A stretch of DNA of 64,000 nt from Streptomyces liliifuscus (GCF_016598615.1 NZ_CP066831.1:4216001-4280000), one strand, 5' to 3'; numbered from the stretch's first letter, positions 1 to 8,968 are shown. Numbers and translations: made by a program. The notes: generated from the letters alone by a model not told the origin.

Positions 1-198
1 GCCAACCGTCGCCTCGAACCTTGGCTGGCCGGGCACCTGGGCCTGGTCCGGCCTCTGAACGAGCTGTCTGGTACTTCGGACCGACAGCTCTTAGCTCTCC
101 GGTGTCACCAGCCCGAACCGCGGGCATGGATAGCCCGCAACGGCATGTTGGGAGTGCGACGCTCGGGTGTCCTCGTCAATTTTACTCAGCGTCGCTGA
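1..198 (+). CDS. Possible 3' end of a gene cut by the window edge
   Basis: Frame 1 is open from the first base to a TGA at 196-198 (65 codons). The translation is rich in Arg and Leu and resembles nothing I recognise. No gene start lies inside the window, so if this is coding it is only the C-terminal tail of a gene that begins further left. It could equally be non-coding DNA that is open by chance, since stops are rare at this GC content. The next 240 bases up to the ATPase start show no feature I can name. Confidence 0.25.
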   Translation, partial: ANRRLEPWLAGHLGLVRPLNELSGTSDRQLLALRCHQPEPRAWIARNGMLGVRRSGVLVNFTQRR

Positions 199-438
199 CT
201 CGGTTAGCTCCCGCAGGTGTGCCTACCTCGGCCGGGTGTTGGGGATCACGGGCCTGCTGCGCGGGCGCCACGGTCCCGTCGCGAGGACCCAGGCAGCTCA
301 ACGTCTTCCACTGCTTGTTGTCACCGCGGCTCTCTCGAAGCCGCCTGTTCCTCGACTCTGCGGGCGAGAGGTTCGGCAACAGTACGACTCCCATCTCTCG
401 CCGCGCAGTTCGTACGATCGACACGAGGTGAGGGGGCC

Positions 439-3400
439 ATGGACAACTTCCAGTTGCGCAACCCATACGACTACCGGAACCCGGTGCGCGATGCCGCCGT
501 CTTTGCCGGGCGAGGCAAGGAAGTGACGGCGATCGAGTATGAACTCGCCCAGGCGGACGTCGACCGGCCGTCAGTCTGCATCGTATTGCATGGTCCCCGT
601 GCCGCCGGGAAGACGAGCCTGCTCTATGCCACGGAACGGGTGGCCGCGGCTGGCGGGCTGACGACCGCGAGGGTGGAGTTGATCCAGGGCGACGGGGAGC
701 CGGTCACCTTCTTTCGCAAGCTGTACGACGAGTTGGTCCTCGCTGTCGTGACCGCGGCAGAGCAGAGCGGGAAGCCACTCCCCTTCGGCGTCTCGGCTGT
801 ACGGCGGGTCATGGCCGGAGCCGGCGACGCGGCATCGGTGTCGCCGCTGCAGTTCCCGGAGGCGGTGTCCCTCGTGGCGGCTGGGGGGCGAGTGCCGGAG
901 GCGGCGCTGCGGACCGATCTCTCCTATTTCGTGCGGTGGCTCGGACATCCGATCGCTCTACTGGTGGATGAGGCACAGCTGATGGTCGAGGACGCCCAGG
1001 CGCTGTCGGTTCTGCGCTTTCTCGCCACCCGCGTCGACGGACTGGTCCTGGTGCTCGCGGGGACGTCCGGGCTGATCAACCGGATCACGGAAGTGCACTC
1101 ACCGATCCTGCGGCAGTTCAAGGAGTTCGAGGTCAGGGGATTCGCCGAACGGGACGACGTCCGGGACTGCATCGTGCGCCCGCTGCATAGTGCCGGCGTC
1201 TTCGGATTGGGCGACGATGACCTCGTGTCCTCCTTGAGCCAACTCACGGACGGCAATCCGTACGAGATCCAGCTGTACTGCCATGAGATGTTCGCCCGTA
1301 TGCAGCGCGGCCTCGCCGACGACCTGGAACTTACACCCGAGGTGCTCGAAGACATCCGGCGACGCATGGAGTCGGGCAGCCGTGACGTCCTCGACCGTCC
1401 GCTGATCCGGGCCGTGCGCGCGATGAACCCGCGCGAGCTGATCGCCTTCAACGTTCTGACATCAGCGCTGGGGCACGCGACCCCGGACGAGGCCTGGTTC
1501 GCCTACTGCATGACCGGGCCACCGGAGATCAAGCGGGCCGAGTTCGACGAGTCCAGGAACGCGCTGGTCGCGCAGGGCATCCTCGCACCAGGGCAGATCC
1601 TCCGGTTCGCCATAGACACGGAGCTCTTCGACGAGATCTACGCACGGCTGTGGACAGTCGGCATCCTCGCAAAGTCGCAGCACACCCGGGCCATCACGAG
1701 CCGGACCGACGTTCGGGGCATGCTGATCGACCAGCTCTTCGGCCTCCTTCAGGGCTTCGCCAACGAACATTTGCAGATCTACCCGACATTCGGTTCTCAG
1801 ATGAACGCGGAGCACCTCGAGGAGAGCTTCCGCGCCCTGGAGACACTGCCCGGCGCCGGACCCGACAGCGTCCCAGCGGTCAGTTTCCTCCACTACGCGA
1901 TCCTCAGCGCGGGCGAACCCGCGGCCCTCGACGTCACCACCCTGACCTGTACGTTCCGCAACCACACGGTTGAACGCTGGCTGTTCGCGGCGGACAAGGA
2001 AGACATCGCACTGGCGCAGACCGCTAGCTTCAGGGCGGCTTCCGACCGGATCGAGGCGCTCGGCGGTCGGCTCACCGCAGAGCAGGTTCGCCTGCCTTTG
2101 CGGTCCTGGCCAGCCGAGGACTGGTTCCAGATAGCCACGGGGGACCTGCGGACAGAGCTGGCGAAAAACCATTGCCTGGTCGCCTACGACGCGTACGAAA
2201 GCAGTGATGCCACCCGTGCCTGGACCCAGTTCCAATCGTCCTACGCTCTGCACCAGGGCTGGGAAGAGGCCAACTGCCTGGCTTACCTCAGCCTCGCCAC
2301 CCGTCGCTGGAACATCGCAATCGAGTGGTCCCTTCGCGCCCTTGAGCTGGCAGACAAACCGTGGGACCGTGCGCTGAGCCACTACAACACCGCGATGGCC
2401 TACCACCTGGCCGGCGATAAGGACGGCGTGGCCGAACAACTTGCCCATTCCGCAGCGGTGTTGGACAGCATATCGATGCCCACCCACCTGATCTTCTACC
2501 TGTTGCTGCCGGATCCCGACGACACCCGCAGGCTGCGCGAGGAGAAGTCTGTCGACCTCGTCGAGGCGGTGCAACGCGCCCGTACGGCACTCGGCGTGAC
2601 ACAGGCCACGGACCCGCAAGACGTCCCCGATACGACGGCGCGCGTCGCTCGGCCCCCAGTCGTTCTGTCCGTGGCCACCGAGTGGACCTCCTCCCACGGC
2701 GGCCTCAGCACGTTCAACCGTGATTTGTGCGTGGCGTTGGCCGCCGCTGGCGCGGAGGTGTTCTGCATGGTGCTCGACGCCACGGGCGCGGATATCGCCG
2801 ATGCCGACGAGCTAAGGGTCAAGCTCCTGCTGGCCCGCAAACGGCCGGGGGCCTCCGATGACCTGCGGCTCGCTGGCCGGCCCGAGCTGCCGGACGGAAC
2901 CTTGCCCGATCTGATCCTGGGCCACGGCCGGATCACCGGGCCTGCGGCGCAGGGACTGGCCGACAATTTCTTCCCCGCCGCCCGGCGCCTGCACTTCGTG
3001 CACATGGCTCCGGACGAGATCGAGTGGTACAAACCGGCCCCGGAAGGCGGTGCGGGGCTGAAGGCTGATAGGCGCACCGGCATCGAGCGGGAGCTCGGCA
3101 GAACCGCCCATCGCGTGGTCACAGTGGGGCCTTGGCTGCACGATCAGTTCCTCGCCGAGGTCAAGAGCCCCGCAGGGCTTTCCCCGCTGCAACTCGACCC
3201 AGGGTTCGACTCCGGGCCGCCTGGAGCGGCGGATCGCGAACCGCCCAAGGGGAGGGCCCGGGTCCTCCTGCTGGGCCGCGTCGAGGACGCCGAGCTCAAG
3301 GGCGTCCCCCTCGCCGCTGCGGCCTGCGGCATGGTCGAGAAATGGTTGCAAGACGAGGCCCTGCGGGGCATCCAACTGCTCGTGCGTGGTGCCCCAGAAA

Positions 3401-3852
3401 CCAGAGTGGACGAAACGCGCGAGAAGATCCTGGTATGGGCGAAGAGTCCTCGATTGAGTGTCGTGGTCCGCGCCTACACGACGGAGCAGGACCGCATCGA
3501 GGACGATCTGAACAGCGCCAGCTTGGTAATCATGCCGTCCCGGAAGGAAGGGTTCGGCCTGGCCGGTGTTGAGGCCATCACGCGGGTCATCCCGGTTCTG
3601 GTCGGCTCGGACAGCGGACTGGCCGAGTTGCTGCGCGACAAGCTCGGCCGGGAGCGGGCGAGCCAGTGCGTCGTCGAGCTGTCAGGAGACGACAAGAAGG
3701 ACACGCAGCGATGGGCGCGGGCCATCGAACGAAAACTGCGGGACCGCGAAGCCGCCTTCAAACGGGCGGCGCAACTCCGTAAAGAACTCGCCCGACGGGT
3801 GACGTGGGCGGACGCAGCTGCTCTGGTGCTCGGCGAAATCCCGGACCAGTGA
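439..3852 (+). CDS. Fusion protein: P-loop ATPase, helical repeat region and GT4-type glycosyltransferase
   Basis: The 1137-residue product has three parts. Residues about 20-320 form an AAA/STAND-like ATPase with Walker A GPRAAGKTS (52-60) and Walker B ALLVDEAQ (173-180). Residues about 330-720 are mostly helical; 575-690 look like degenerate TPR units. Residues 741-1130 resemble a GT-B glycosyltransferase: a glycine-rich acceptor loop HGGLSTFNRDL near 753, and the EGFGLAGVE segment at 1037-1045 giving the GT4 E-x7-E signature. ATG 439 is chosen because GGTGAGGGGG precedes it; an in-frame start at 217 would add a tail unlike the rest. No membrane segment or signal peptide is seen. NTPase-repeat-enzyme layouts are typical of STAND sensors in bacterial conflict and signalling, so a regulated glycosyltransferase effector is an inference; substrate and trigger are unknown. 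It ends 13 bp from a convergent gene. Confidence 0.85.
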   Translation: MDNFQLRNPYDYRNPVRDAAVFAGRGKEVTAIEYELAQADVDRPSVCIVLHGPRAAGKTSLLYATERVAAAGGLTTARVELIQGDGEPVTFFRKLYDELVLAVVTAAEQSGKPLPFGVSAVRRVMAGAGDAASVSPLQFPEAVSLVAAGGRVPEAALRTDLSYFVRWLGHPIALLVDEAQLMVEDAQALSVLRFLATRVDGLVLVLAGTSGLINRITEVHSPILRQFKEFEVRGFAERDDVRDCIVRPLHSAGVFGLGDDDLVSSLSQLTDGNPYEIQLYCHEMFARMQRGLADDLELTPEVLEDIRRRMESGSRDVLDRPLIRAVRAMNPRELIAFNVLTSALGHATPDEAWFAYCMTGPPEIKRAEFDESRNALVAQGILAPGQILRFAIDTELFDEIYARLWTVGILAKSQHTRAITSRTDVRGMLIDQLFGLLQGFANEHLQIYPTFGSQMNAEHLEESFRALETLPGAGPDSVPAVSFLHYAILSAGEPAALDVTTLTCTFRNHTVERWLFAADKEDIALAQTASFRAASDRIEALGGRLTAEQVRLPLRSWPAEDWFQIATGDLRTELAKNHCLVAYDAYESSDATRAWTQFQSSYALHQGWEEANCLAYLSLATRRWNIAIEWSLRALELADKPWDRALSHYNTAMAYHLAGDKDGVAEQLAHSAAVLDSISMPTHLIFYLLLPDPDDTRRLREEKSVDLVEAVQRARTALGVTQATDPQDVPDTTARVARPPVVLSVATEWTSSHGGLSTFNRDLCVALAAAGAEVFCMVLDATGADIADADELRVKLLLARKRPGASDDLRLAGRPELPDGTLPDLILGHGRITGPAAQGLADNFFPAARRLHFVHMAPDEIEWYKPAPEGGAGLKADRRTGIERELGRTAHRVVTVGPWLHDQFLAEVKSPAGLSPLQLDPGFDSGPPGAADREPPKGRARVLLLGRVEDAELKGVPLAAAACGMVEKWLQDEALRGIQLLVRGAPETRVDETREKILVWAKSPRLSVVVRAYTTEQDRIEDDLNSASLVIMPSRKEGFGLAGVEAITRVIPVLVGSDSGLAELLRDKLGRERASQCVVELSGDDKKDTQRWARAIERKLRDREAAFKRAAQLRKELARRVTWADAAALVLGEIPDQ

Positions 3853-3865
3853 GCGGCAAGTCACC

Positions 3866-4570
3866 TCACTGCCCAAACGCGGCTGCGGAGACCTCTCGTT
3901 CCAGCGCCGCCCGGTGGAACTCGTACGTGCCAATGCCGGAGACCCTGATCAGCACGCAGAAGCGTTCCAATGAGGACAGTCGCCCAGCCACGTGCGGGTA
4001 CTGTCGCCGCAGAAAGTGGATCGCAGCGAGGTTGGCCACCGACGTCTGCCCGGACACCAGGAACACGGGGCTGGTGGATTCCGCGGGCGTGAACTTCGCC
4101 ACGAGAGCGTACTCCTGGTTGCCACGGTCGAAGAGATACTTCTCCCCGCCGACCTCTATGGCCACCGAGTTCGGTCGAGTTCCGTCGAAAGGATGGATGG
4201 TGACTCCGGGGAGATGCGCGGCGAGATGACCGCCAGTACGGATGTTGGCGCCCCCGGTGGGCCCGCCTACACAGAACTCGGTGCGATCCCCGTTGCCGCC
4301 GCGAAAGTCACCGGACTCCACGGCGACTTTGCAGCCCAACTCTCCTGCCAATAAGGACAGTTCGACCACCGCACGTACGTCCCGGTAATGCACGGTGCCG
4401 GGCGCGTTGTATTTATTGCCCAGCACTATCAGGCAGGTCTGCCCCGGCCGGACGCCGAAGAATGCCGCCCGCCGGTTCACCTCACGTATGCGCTTGGCCC
4501 GGTCCCACAACCAGACGAAGACACCGCCAAGCAGGCTGGTCACCAGCCCGAACCCGATGTTCGCGACCAC
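3866..4570 (-). CDS. Membrane-anchored protein of unknown function
   Basis: This 234-residue product starts with GTG and has one N-terminal hydrophobic helix (about residues 3-20) followed by a basic stretch (WDRAKRIR), so it is probably held at the membrane with a cytoplasmic soluble domain. The soluble part alternates strands and helices (CLIVLGNKYN, HYRDVRAVVELSLLAGELG, VFLVSGQTSVANLAAI, FCVLIRVSGIG), which suggests a Rossmann-like alpha/beta fold. I do not recognise the family. The gene lies tail to tail with the ATPase-glycosyltransferase gene, with 13 bp between stop codons. Convergent placement does not prove a shared role. Confidence 0.7.
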   Translation of the reverse strand: MVANIGFGLVTSLLGGVFVWLWDRAKRIREVNRRAAFFGVRPGQTCLIVLGNKYNAPGTVHYRDVRAVVELSLLAGELGCKVAVESGDFRGGNGDRTEFCVGGPTGGANIRTGGHLAAHLPGVTIHPFDGTRPNSVAIEVGGEKYLFDRGNQEYALVAKFTPAESTSPVFLVSGQTSVANLAAIHFLRRQYPHVAGRLSSLERFCVLIRVSGIGTYEFHRAALEREVSAAAFGQ

Positions 4571-5034
4571 CGACAGAATCGCGTCCCCCTCTCCCCGCCC
4601 GGCATCGTGTCATGACCGCGCGACCCACACCACACGAACCGGGAACGACACATCATCAGCGCAGGTAAGCAAGGACGGTAGCGGTGGCGAAGGTGACGTC
4701 GTGGCTCCAGGTGCGGCCTTCGAAATGTTCCTCGCCAACTTGCCCCTCGTTTTGCCCACATTGCAATACCCGTTCTCGTGTTTGCACTGCTGGTGGTACC
4801 CCTCCACTGTGCCGAACGTGCCGTCCTCCGATAAGGAGGACCTCGACGCGATCGTCCTGGTTGCGGTCTGTGAGCACTGCTTGACGTGGATCATCAAGCA
4901 GCGTCGGCAGACCGTATCCGTCACTCGACGGGTTCGTGCACGCTCTTCCTTCGATCAAGTGTCGGCGTACATGCCGAAGGGTCAGGCAGGTGCATGGCGC
5001 CGCGCCGCACACGATGACGATCCCGCGCCCCGTG
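4571..5034 (+). other. 464-base stretch without a supported gene
   Basis: Open frames exist on both strands but none has a convincing start, ribosome site or recognisable product. The only structure I can point to is the 29-bp direct repeat at 4865-4893, shared with the edge of the truncated DUF4291 gene at 5878. The stretch may hold the promoter of the leftward membrane protein and decayed coding DNA. Confidence 0.4.
4865..4893 (+). repeat. Direct repeat copy 1 (29 bp)
   Basis: Matches 5878-5906 at 27 of 29 positions by eye. The second copy covers the junction at which recognisable DUF4291 coding sequence begins, so this pair may mark a recombination or duplication breakpoint. Confidence 0.6.
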
Positions 5035-5676
5035 CTACCGCTCCGGCGGTACGGCCAGCGTAGGAAGGTCCAGAGCGCGGGCGAGGGCGACTGCGACGCC
5101 AGAGCAGTGGTCCGGCAACTGCTTGGAGGCCCAATCGGCTGCCAGCGCGAGAAAGCCGGCCAGGTCGCGCTCGGCTCCGGTAAGCAGGAGACGGAGCTCA
5201 GTGGTGGGCAGCTCGATCACCGGGCTGTCGCTCTGCTCAGCATTCACGGTGAGCCGGACGATGCTGCCGAAGCGCTCCGCAATCGGTGACACAGGGTCGT
5301 GGCCGAACCCGAGCAGGCCGCCGTCGTCGACGAGCCGCTGCCAGTCGCGCCAGTCCTCCAGCCCATCGCAGCAACCGGGCAGGAAGGTGACGCCCGTGGA
5401 GTTGTCGGTGACCCGCAGACCGCCGGCCACGAACAGACAGTCGAAGGTCAGCAGTCCATGAAGGAAGGAGTCGAGTGCGGCGACCGGCCGAGGCGGACGA
5501 TCACCGTCAGGGTCGACGTCATTGCAACCGGCAATGCGCATCACCGCTGTCCCGACCTCAGCAAGTGACAGCCCGCCGCTGAGCGGCAGGAAACCGAACG
5601 ACTCGAACTCAGCGACAGGCCAGAGGTCGAAGCCGTCAGTAGTCGTCATCTCCAAGACGGGCTGCATCACGATCAC
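5035..5676 (-). CDS. Hypothetical protein, soluble
   Basis: A 213-residue acidic protein without signal peptide or membrane helix. The body, with segments such as FESFGFLPLSGGLSLAEV, LPGCCDGLEDWRDW and GHDPVSPIAERFG, has normal composition for a real protein and the opposite strand offers nothing better. The start is uncertain: GTG at 5676, ATG at 5667, or ATG at 5649 (MTTTDGF). I do not recognise the family. Its size and acidity resemble small cytoplasmic immunity-type proteins found beside conflict genes, but that is only a guess from context. Confidence 0.6.
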   Translation of the reverse strand: MIVMQPVLEMTTTDGFDLWPVAEFESFGFLPLSGGLSLAEVGTAVMRIAGCNDVDPDGDRPPRPVAALDSFLHGLLTFDCLFVAGGLRVTDNSTGVTFLPGCCDGLEDWRDWQRLVDDGGLLGFGHDPVSPIAERFGSIVRLTVNAEQSDSPVIELPTTELRLLLTGAERDLAGFLALAADWASKQLPDHCSGVAVALARALDLPTLAVPPER

Positions 5677-5877
5677 CTGGCGCAGTGTTCCGCATCCTCC
5701 GCCCGTCGCGCCTCCCGGTTACGCCGAGCCCTCTCGCACACGCGCGGGTCACCGGTCCTGCCCATGCTGACGCAGAGCCCCGGAATGATCTCCGTGCTTC
5801 CCATGCTGCTAGTGGAAGACCACGAGGACTCACGACCCGGGAGCAGGAGCCACCTTCTCGAACACTTGCCACATAAA

Positions 5878-5906
5878 GGTCTGTGAGCACGGCTTGACCT
5901 GGATCA
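5878..5906 (+). repeat. Direct repeat copy 2 (29 bp)
   Basis: Second copy of the repeat at 4865-4893 (two mismatches). It ends inside the first codons of the truncated DUF4291 frame (TWIKPSF), where homology to the family begins. Confidence 0.6.
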
Positions 5907-6352
5907 AGCCGTCGTTCCTGTGGATGATGTACCGCTGCGGCTGGGGCGCGAAGGACGGGCAGGAAACCGTCTTGGCGGTCGAGATCACCCGCGAAGGCTT
6001 CGAGTGGGCGCTGCGCCGCGCGTGCCTGTCCAGCTACGTACGTGGCGTGCACGCCGACCGGGCCACATGGCAGCGACAGGTCAAGCGGGCCCCGGCCCGC
6101 GTCCAGTGGGACCCCGAGCGGGATCTGCGCCTGCGCCCCCTGACGTACCGCTCGCTCCAACTCGGGCTCTGCGGTGAGGCCGTGCGGCGTTACGCGGACG
6201 AGTGGACGGTCGGCATCAGCGACGTGACTCCGCTTGCCCACGAGATCCGCGCGCTCGTCAGGGGCGGCGACCTGGACTCCGCGGCCCGGCTCCTGCCGCA
6301 GGAACTCCCCTACCCTGCGGCTGACGAACTACTGACCAACCTGCGCCCCTGA
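5894..6352 (+). pseudogene. DUF4291 family protein, N-terminally truncated
   Basis: The 152-residue frame begins at TTG and carries the DUF4291 core as I remember it: TWIKPSFLWMMYRCGW, the ITREGFEWAL segment, HADRA, and VQWDPERDLRLRPLTYRS followed by SLQLGL and WTVGISDVTPLA. Family members are about 200 residues and normally have some 45 residues before the WIKPSF motif. Here the frame stays open upstream to 5813 but those residues bear no resemblance to the family and contain no start codon, so the 5' end was probably lost. The break coincides with the direct repeat at 5878. The rest of the frame is intact, so a short TTG-started protein cannot be excluded. The biochemical role of the family is not known to me. 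Confidence 0.6.
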
Positions 6353-6476
6353 CGAGGCACTTCACTGCGCGGCCGACTACCGGCCATGGGGCACATGGCA
6401 GCGCAGGCTCACCGGCACCGCTGTTCCCTCAATTCGGCCTCAGCCGAAATGGACAGCGTTCGCGTACTCCCCGTCC

Positions 6477-6482
6477 TACGAT
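6477..6482 (+). promoter_or_regulatory. -10 box of a probable leaderless transcript
   Basis: TACGAT lies 7 nt before the ATG at 6490, which places the expected transcription start on the start codon. No Shine-Dalgarno sequence is present in the gap. Confidence 0.5.
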
Positions 6483-6489
6483 CCCCCGC

Positions 6490-7434
6490 ATGCTGATTCG
6501 TCGGACATTACGGATGATCATCGTGCTCGCTGTGGCCCTCGCCGGTGGGGTCGGGGGTGGTGTGGGGACGGCGCAGGCGGAGGAGAGTCGATCGTCGAAC
6601 GGTCGGCAGTTGCTGTTCTACAACCACTCCTACGGAGTCCTCGACCGGGAGACCGCCGACGCCATCGAACACTCCGAGTACCTGCGGGACTTCGCCAACT
6701 TCCAGGTGCGTACGACGACGGGTACCGGCGGACAGACCTGGACCGGTCGCTATCTGATGGGCCGCGAGACCTACGTCGAACTGTTCGGAGTCGGTGACCT
6801 CGCCGGCCAGGACGGCACTCTCGGCTCCGCCGGGCTCGGCCTCTCGACCGAGCGTGCGGGAGATCTGGTGACGGTCACCGAGCGGCTGAAGGACGAGGGC
6901 GTCGCCGACCCTGTCGAGTTCCTCCAGACGCGTGACTTCGGTGACGGTGTCCCGGTGCCGTGGTTCGACGCCATCCTCACCACCACCGAGTACGACGCCT
7001 TCGGGGCCTGGGCGATGGAGTACCGGCCCGAGTACTTCGCCGACCCGCGCGGCAAGACCGAGCCGGCGAGCTTCCCCGGTGACGTCGGCCGCGAGCGCTA
7101 CCTGTCCGACGACTACCGCACCCATCTGATGCGTGACGTGACCTCTGTCCGCCTCGCGGTCACCGAGGCCGACCTCGCCGACAACGTGCCGCTGCTGCGG
7201 GCCGGCGGGTTCGCCGTCCGGACCCTGAGCGACGGTGGCGTCGTCGCGAAGCGCGGCGGCACCACGATTCGGCTCGACTCCGTCCCGCGCGCCCAGGCGG
7301 GGCTGCAGCGGATCGAACTGTCACTCAATCGACCCGTGAAGAACCGCCACGTGGAGCGGATCGGCCACTCGACCCTCACCGTCGGCCCGGGCAGCCACGC
7401 CGTGTGGACGTTCGCCGCCAACGGCACCAAGTAG
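6490..7434 (+). CDS. Secreted protein, DUF5829-like
   Basis: A 314-residue protein with a Sec signal peptide: two arginines, a hydrophobic run IIVLAVALAGG and a likely cut after AQA at about residue 30. The mature part begins with QLLFYNHSYGVLDRETADAI, which I associate with the DUF5829 family of Streptomyces secreted proteins; the family name is recalled, not searched. It contains no cysteine-based lipobox and no further membrane helix, so it is probably released. Function is unknown. The gene seems leaderless (TACGAT, 7 nt, ATG) and is followed by a strong hairpin at 7454, so it is probably monocistronic. Confidence 0.75.
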   Translation: MLIRRTLRMIIVLAVALAGGVGGGVGTAQAEESRSSNGRQLLFYNHSYGVLDRETADAIEHSEYLRDFANFQVRTTTGTGGQTWTGRYLMGRETYVELFGVGDLAGQDGTLGSAGLGLSTERAGDLVTVTERLKDEGVADPVEFLQTRDFGDGVPVPWFDAILTTTEYDAFGAWAMEYRPEYFADPRGKTEPASFPGDVGRERYLSDDYRTHLMRDVTSVRLAVTEADLADNVPLLRAGGFAVRTLSDGGVVAKRGGTTIRLDSVPRAQAGLQRIELSLNRPVKNRHVERIGHSTLTVGPGSHAVWTFAANGTK

Positions 7435-7453
7435 TAGGCCGCAGGCGGTAGTC

Positions 7454-7486
7454 AGTGGGCGCGCCCTTGGCCAGGGCGCGCCCACT
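7454..7486 (+). terminator. Terminator hairpin
   Basis: Perfect 14-bp stem (AGTGGGCGCGCCCT and its complement) with a 5-nt loop, 19 bases after the DUF5829-like stop codon. There is no U-tract, as is common in Streptomyces. Confidence 0.75.
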
Positions 7487-7655
7487 GGGGCCTGGAATTG
7501 GCGCCGGCCACTTCGGGCAGAAGCTGAACCTCACGTTCCCCTCAGCGTTTTCGCTCGGATCTTGTCTGCCCAGGTGACTCGCTGCAAGATCAGGTGACCG
7601 CGGGCGGGGGCATCACGACCGGTTGCCCTCACTCGTCTGACCCGGGGGAACCGTC

Positions 7656-8258
7656 ATGCGAATTCCAAGAGCGGCATCGCTGCTGATTGCACCAAGTCTC
7701 GCGACGGCAGTGCTCGCGCTTGCAGTTGCCTGCGGGGCCGATCGGACGGACGCCGCAAGTGCTCCGGAGCCTGCTCCTCCCGGCACCACGGCACCCGCCA
7801 CGTCTCCCAGCCCTGGACGGGACACAGCCCCGCATTCAGACCCGGACCTTTACCCGGACTCCAACTCCGTTAAGTCCCCACCCAAGTTGGACGACTCCGA
7901 GACCGTCGCCGGCCGTCAGGGTGAGACCCGTGGTGGCGGCACATTCGAGTTCGGCGAGGGCGAGAAGGGTGATGCCCTGATCATCGCCGTCCGATGCCAG
8001 GGGAAAGGGGAGATCAAGGTCTCCGTGAAGCCGGTGAACGTCGGCTTCCCGCTGGAATGCGTCGACGGCGAAGCAGGCACCACCACGAGCACCACCTACA
8101 ACCAAGTGGGCGTCGCGGGCGTAGAGAAGAAAGGCACCGTCTCGGTTCTGGCGCCCTCGTCGGTGCGCTGGTCCATGACGATCGGCCGCGGCAAGCCCGC
8201 AGAAGCAGAAGCGCTCGGGCCCAAGCCCCAGCCCGGGCCTTCAGGCGAAACGGAGTAG
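7656..8258 (+). CDS. Putative lipoprotein
   Basis: The 200-residue product has a type II signal sequence ending in a lipobox (ALAVAC, Cys about residue 26), so it should be lipid-anchored on the outer face of the membrane. A Pro/Ser/Thr-rich spacer (about 30-75) leads to a compact domain of about 100 residues with two cysteines (AVRCQGKG and PLECVDG) that may form a disulfide, and a short Pro-rich tail. GGGGGAA sits 5 nt before ATG 7656. I do not recognise the domain; many small Streptomyces lipoproteins share this build. No operon partner is evident. Confidence 0.7.
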   Translation: MRIPRAASLLIAPSLATAVLALAVACGADRTDAASAPEPAPPGTTAPATSPSPGRDTAPHSDPDLYPDSNSVKSPPKLDDSETVAGRQGETRGGGTFEFGEGEKGDALIIAVRCQGKGEIKVSVKPVNVGFPLECVDGEAGTTTSTTYNQVGVAGVEKKGTVSVLAPSSVRWSMTIGRGKPAEAEALGPKPQPGPSGETE

Positions 8259-8367
8259 GGCCGCACCCGCCACTCCAACTCCCGCTCGCCTGCGACCGAG
8301 TCGGAGCACTATCACTGCCCCGCTGTCACTCGCCCGCTGTCGCCCTCTCTCCGTCACCCGCCCGCCG

Positions 8368-8934
8368 TCACCCGCCCGCCGTCACCACTCTGAGTTCCCT
8401 GAGTGATTCGCGCAGGAAGTCCGACAGGGGGCGTTCGCCGTTGTCGCCGACCCAGCGTTCGAAGCCGACCTTGAAGACGGTTATGCCGGCCTCCGCGGTG
8501 AGGGTCGCGGCGGGGTCCTTGACGCCGCGTCGGCGGAGTGTGGCGGCGAGTGCCGCGGACAGGGACGCGAGTTTGATCAGCTCGCGCTCGCGCAGCTCCG
8601 CGTTGGCGACGATGACGGCCTGGCGCTGCCGGGAGTGCTCGTGGCGCTCCAGGAAGAGGGTGGCGACGGTCTCCAGCGTCGTGGCCATCGCGTCGATCGG
8701 CATCGCCGTGTCCGGGGTGCCGGCGAGGGTGTCCACGAAGAACTCCTCCAGCAGGCTCGAACCCCCGAAGAGCACCTCGCGCTTGTCGGCGTAGTGCCGG
8801 AAGAAGGTCCGCTCCGTCAGCCCCGCGCGCTCGGCGATCTGCGCGGCGGTCGTCTGTTCGTACCCGCGCTCGCTGTAGAGATCCAGCGCCGCCTTCTCAA
8901 GCCGTCCGCGCGCGTCCGGCTCCCATCGACTCAT
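8368..8934 (-). CDS. TetR family transcriptional repressor
   Basis: A 188-residue TetR-type regulator. Residues 1-55 hold the helix-turn-helix: ALDLYSERGYEQTTAAQIAERAGLTERTFFRHYADK, with the typical TxxxFxxHYxxK ending; the C-terminal part is the ligand and dimer domain. The gene is divergent from the SDR gene at 9024. Two 17-bp inverted repeats lie between them: one overlaps this gene's promoter and the other lies inside the SDR promoter. It therefore probably represses both itself and the SDR gene until an unknown small molecule binds. A TACGAT box 7 nt before the ATG indicates leaderless expression. Confidence 0.9.
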   Translation of the reverse strand: MSRWEPDARGRLEKAALDLYSERGYEQTTAAQIAERAGLTERTFFRHYADKREVLFGGSSLLEEFFVDTLAGTPDTAMPIDAMATTLETVATLFLERHEHSRQRQAVIVANAELRERELIKLASLSAALAATLRRRGVKDPAATLTAEAGITVFKVGFERWVGDNGERPLSDFLRESLRELRVVTAGG

Positions 8935-8941
8935 ACCCCCG

Positions 8942-8947
8942 ATCGTA
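8942..8947 (-). promoter_or_regulatory. -10 box of the tetR gene (leaderless)
   Basis: TACGAT on the minus strand is followed by 7 nt and the ATG at 8934. The operator at 8952-8968 begins 5 bp upstream, in the spacer towards the -35 region, a position suited to autorepression. Confidence 0.55.
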
Positions 8948-8951
8948 CGCG

Positions 8952-8968
8952 ATGACAGTGACTGACAT
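8952..8968. promoter_or_regulatory. TetR operator copy 1
   Basis: Inverted repeat ATGACAGT-G-ACTGACAT, one mismatch from perfect symmetry. It shares sequence and length with copy 2, whose centre is 32 bp away, about three helical turns, so two dimers would bind the same face. Confidence 0.7.

Noticed and set aside
217..438. Longer N-terminus for the ATPase-glycosyltransferase
   Set aside because: The added 74 residues are Arg/Ser-rich and lack family character, while a strong ribosome site precedes ATG 439.
4395..5063. 222-codon plus-strand frame
   Set aside because: Its first part is antisense to the membrane protein gene, it has no ribosome site and no recognisable domain.
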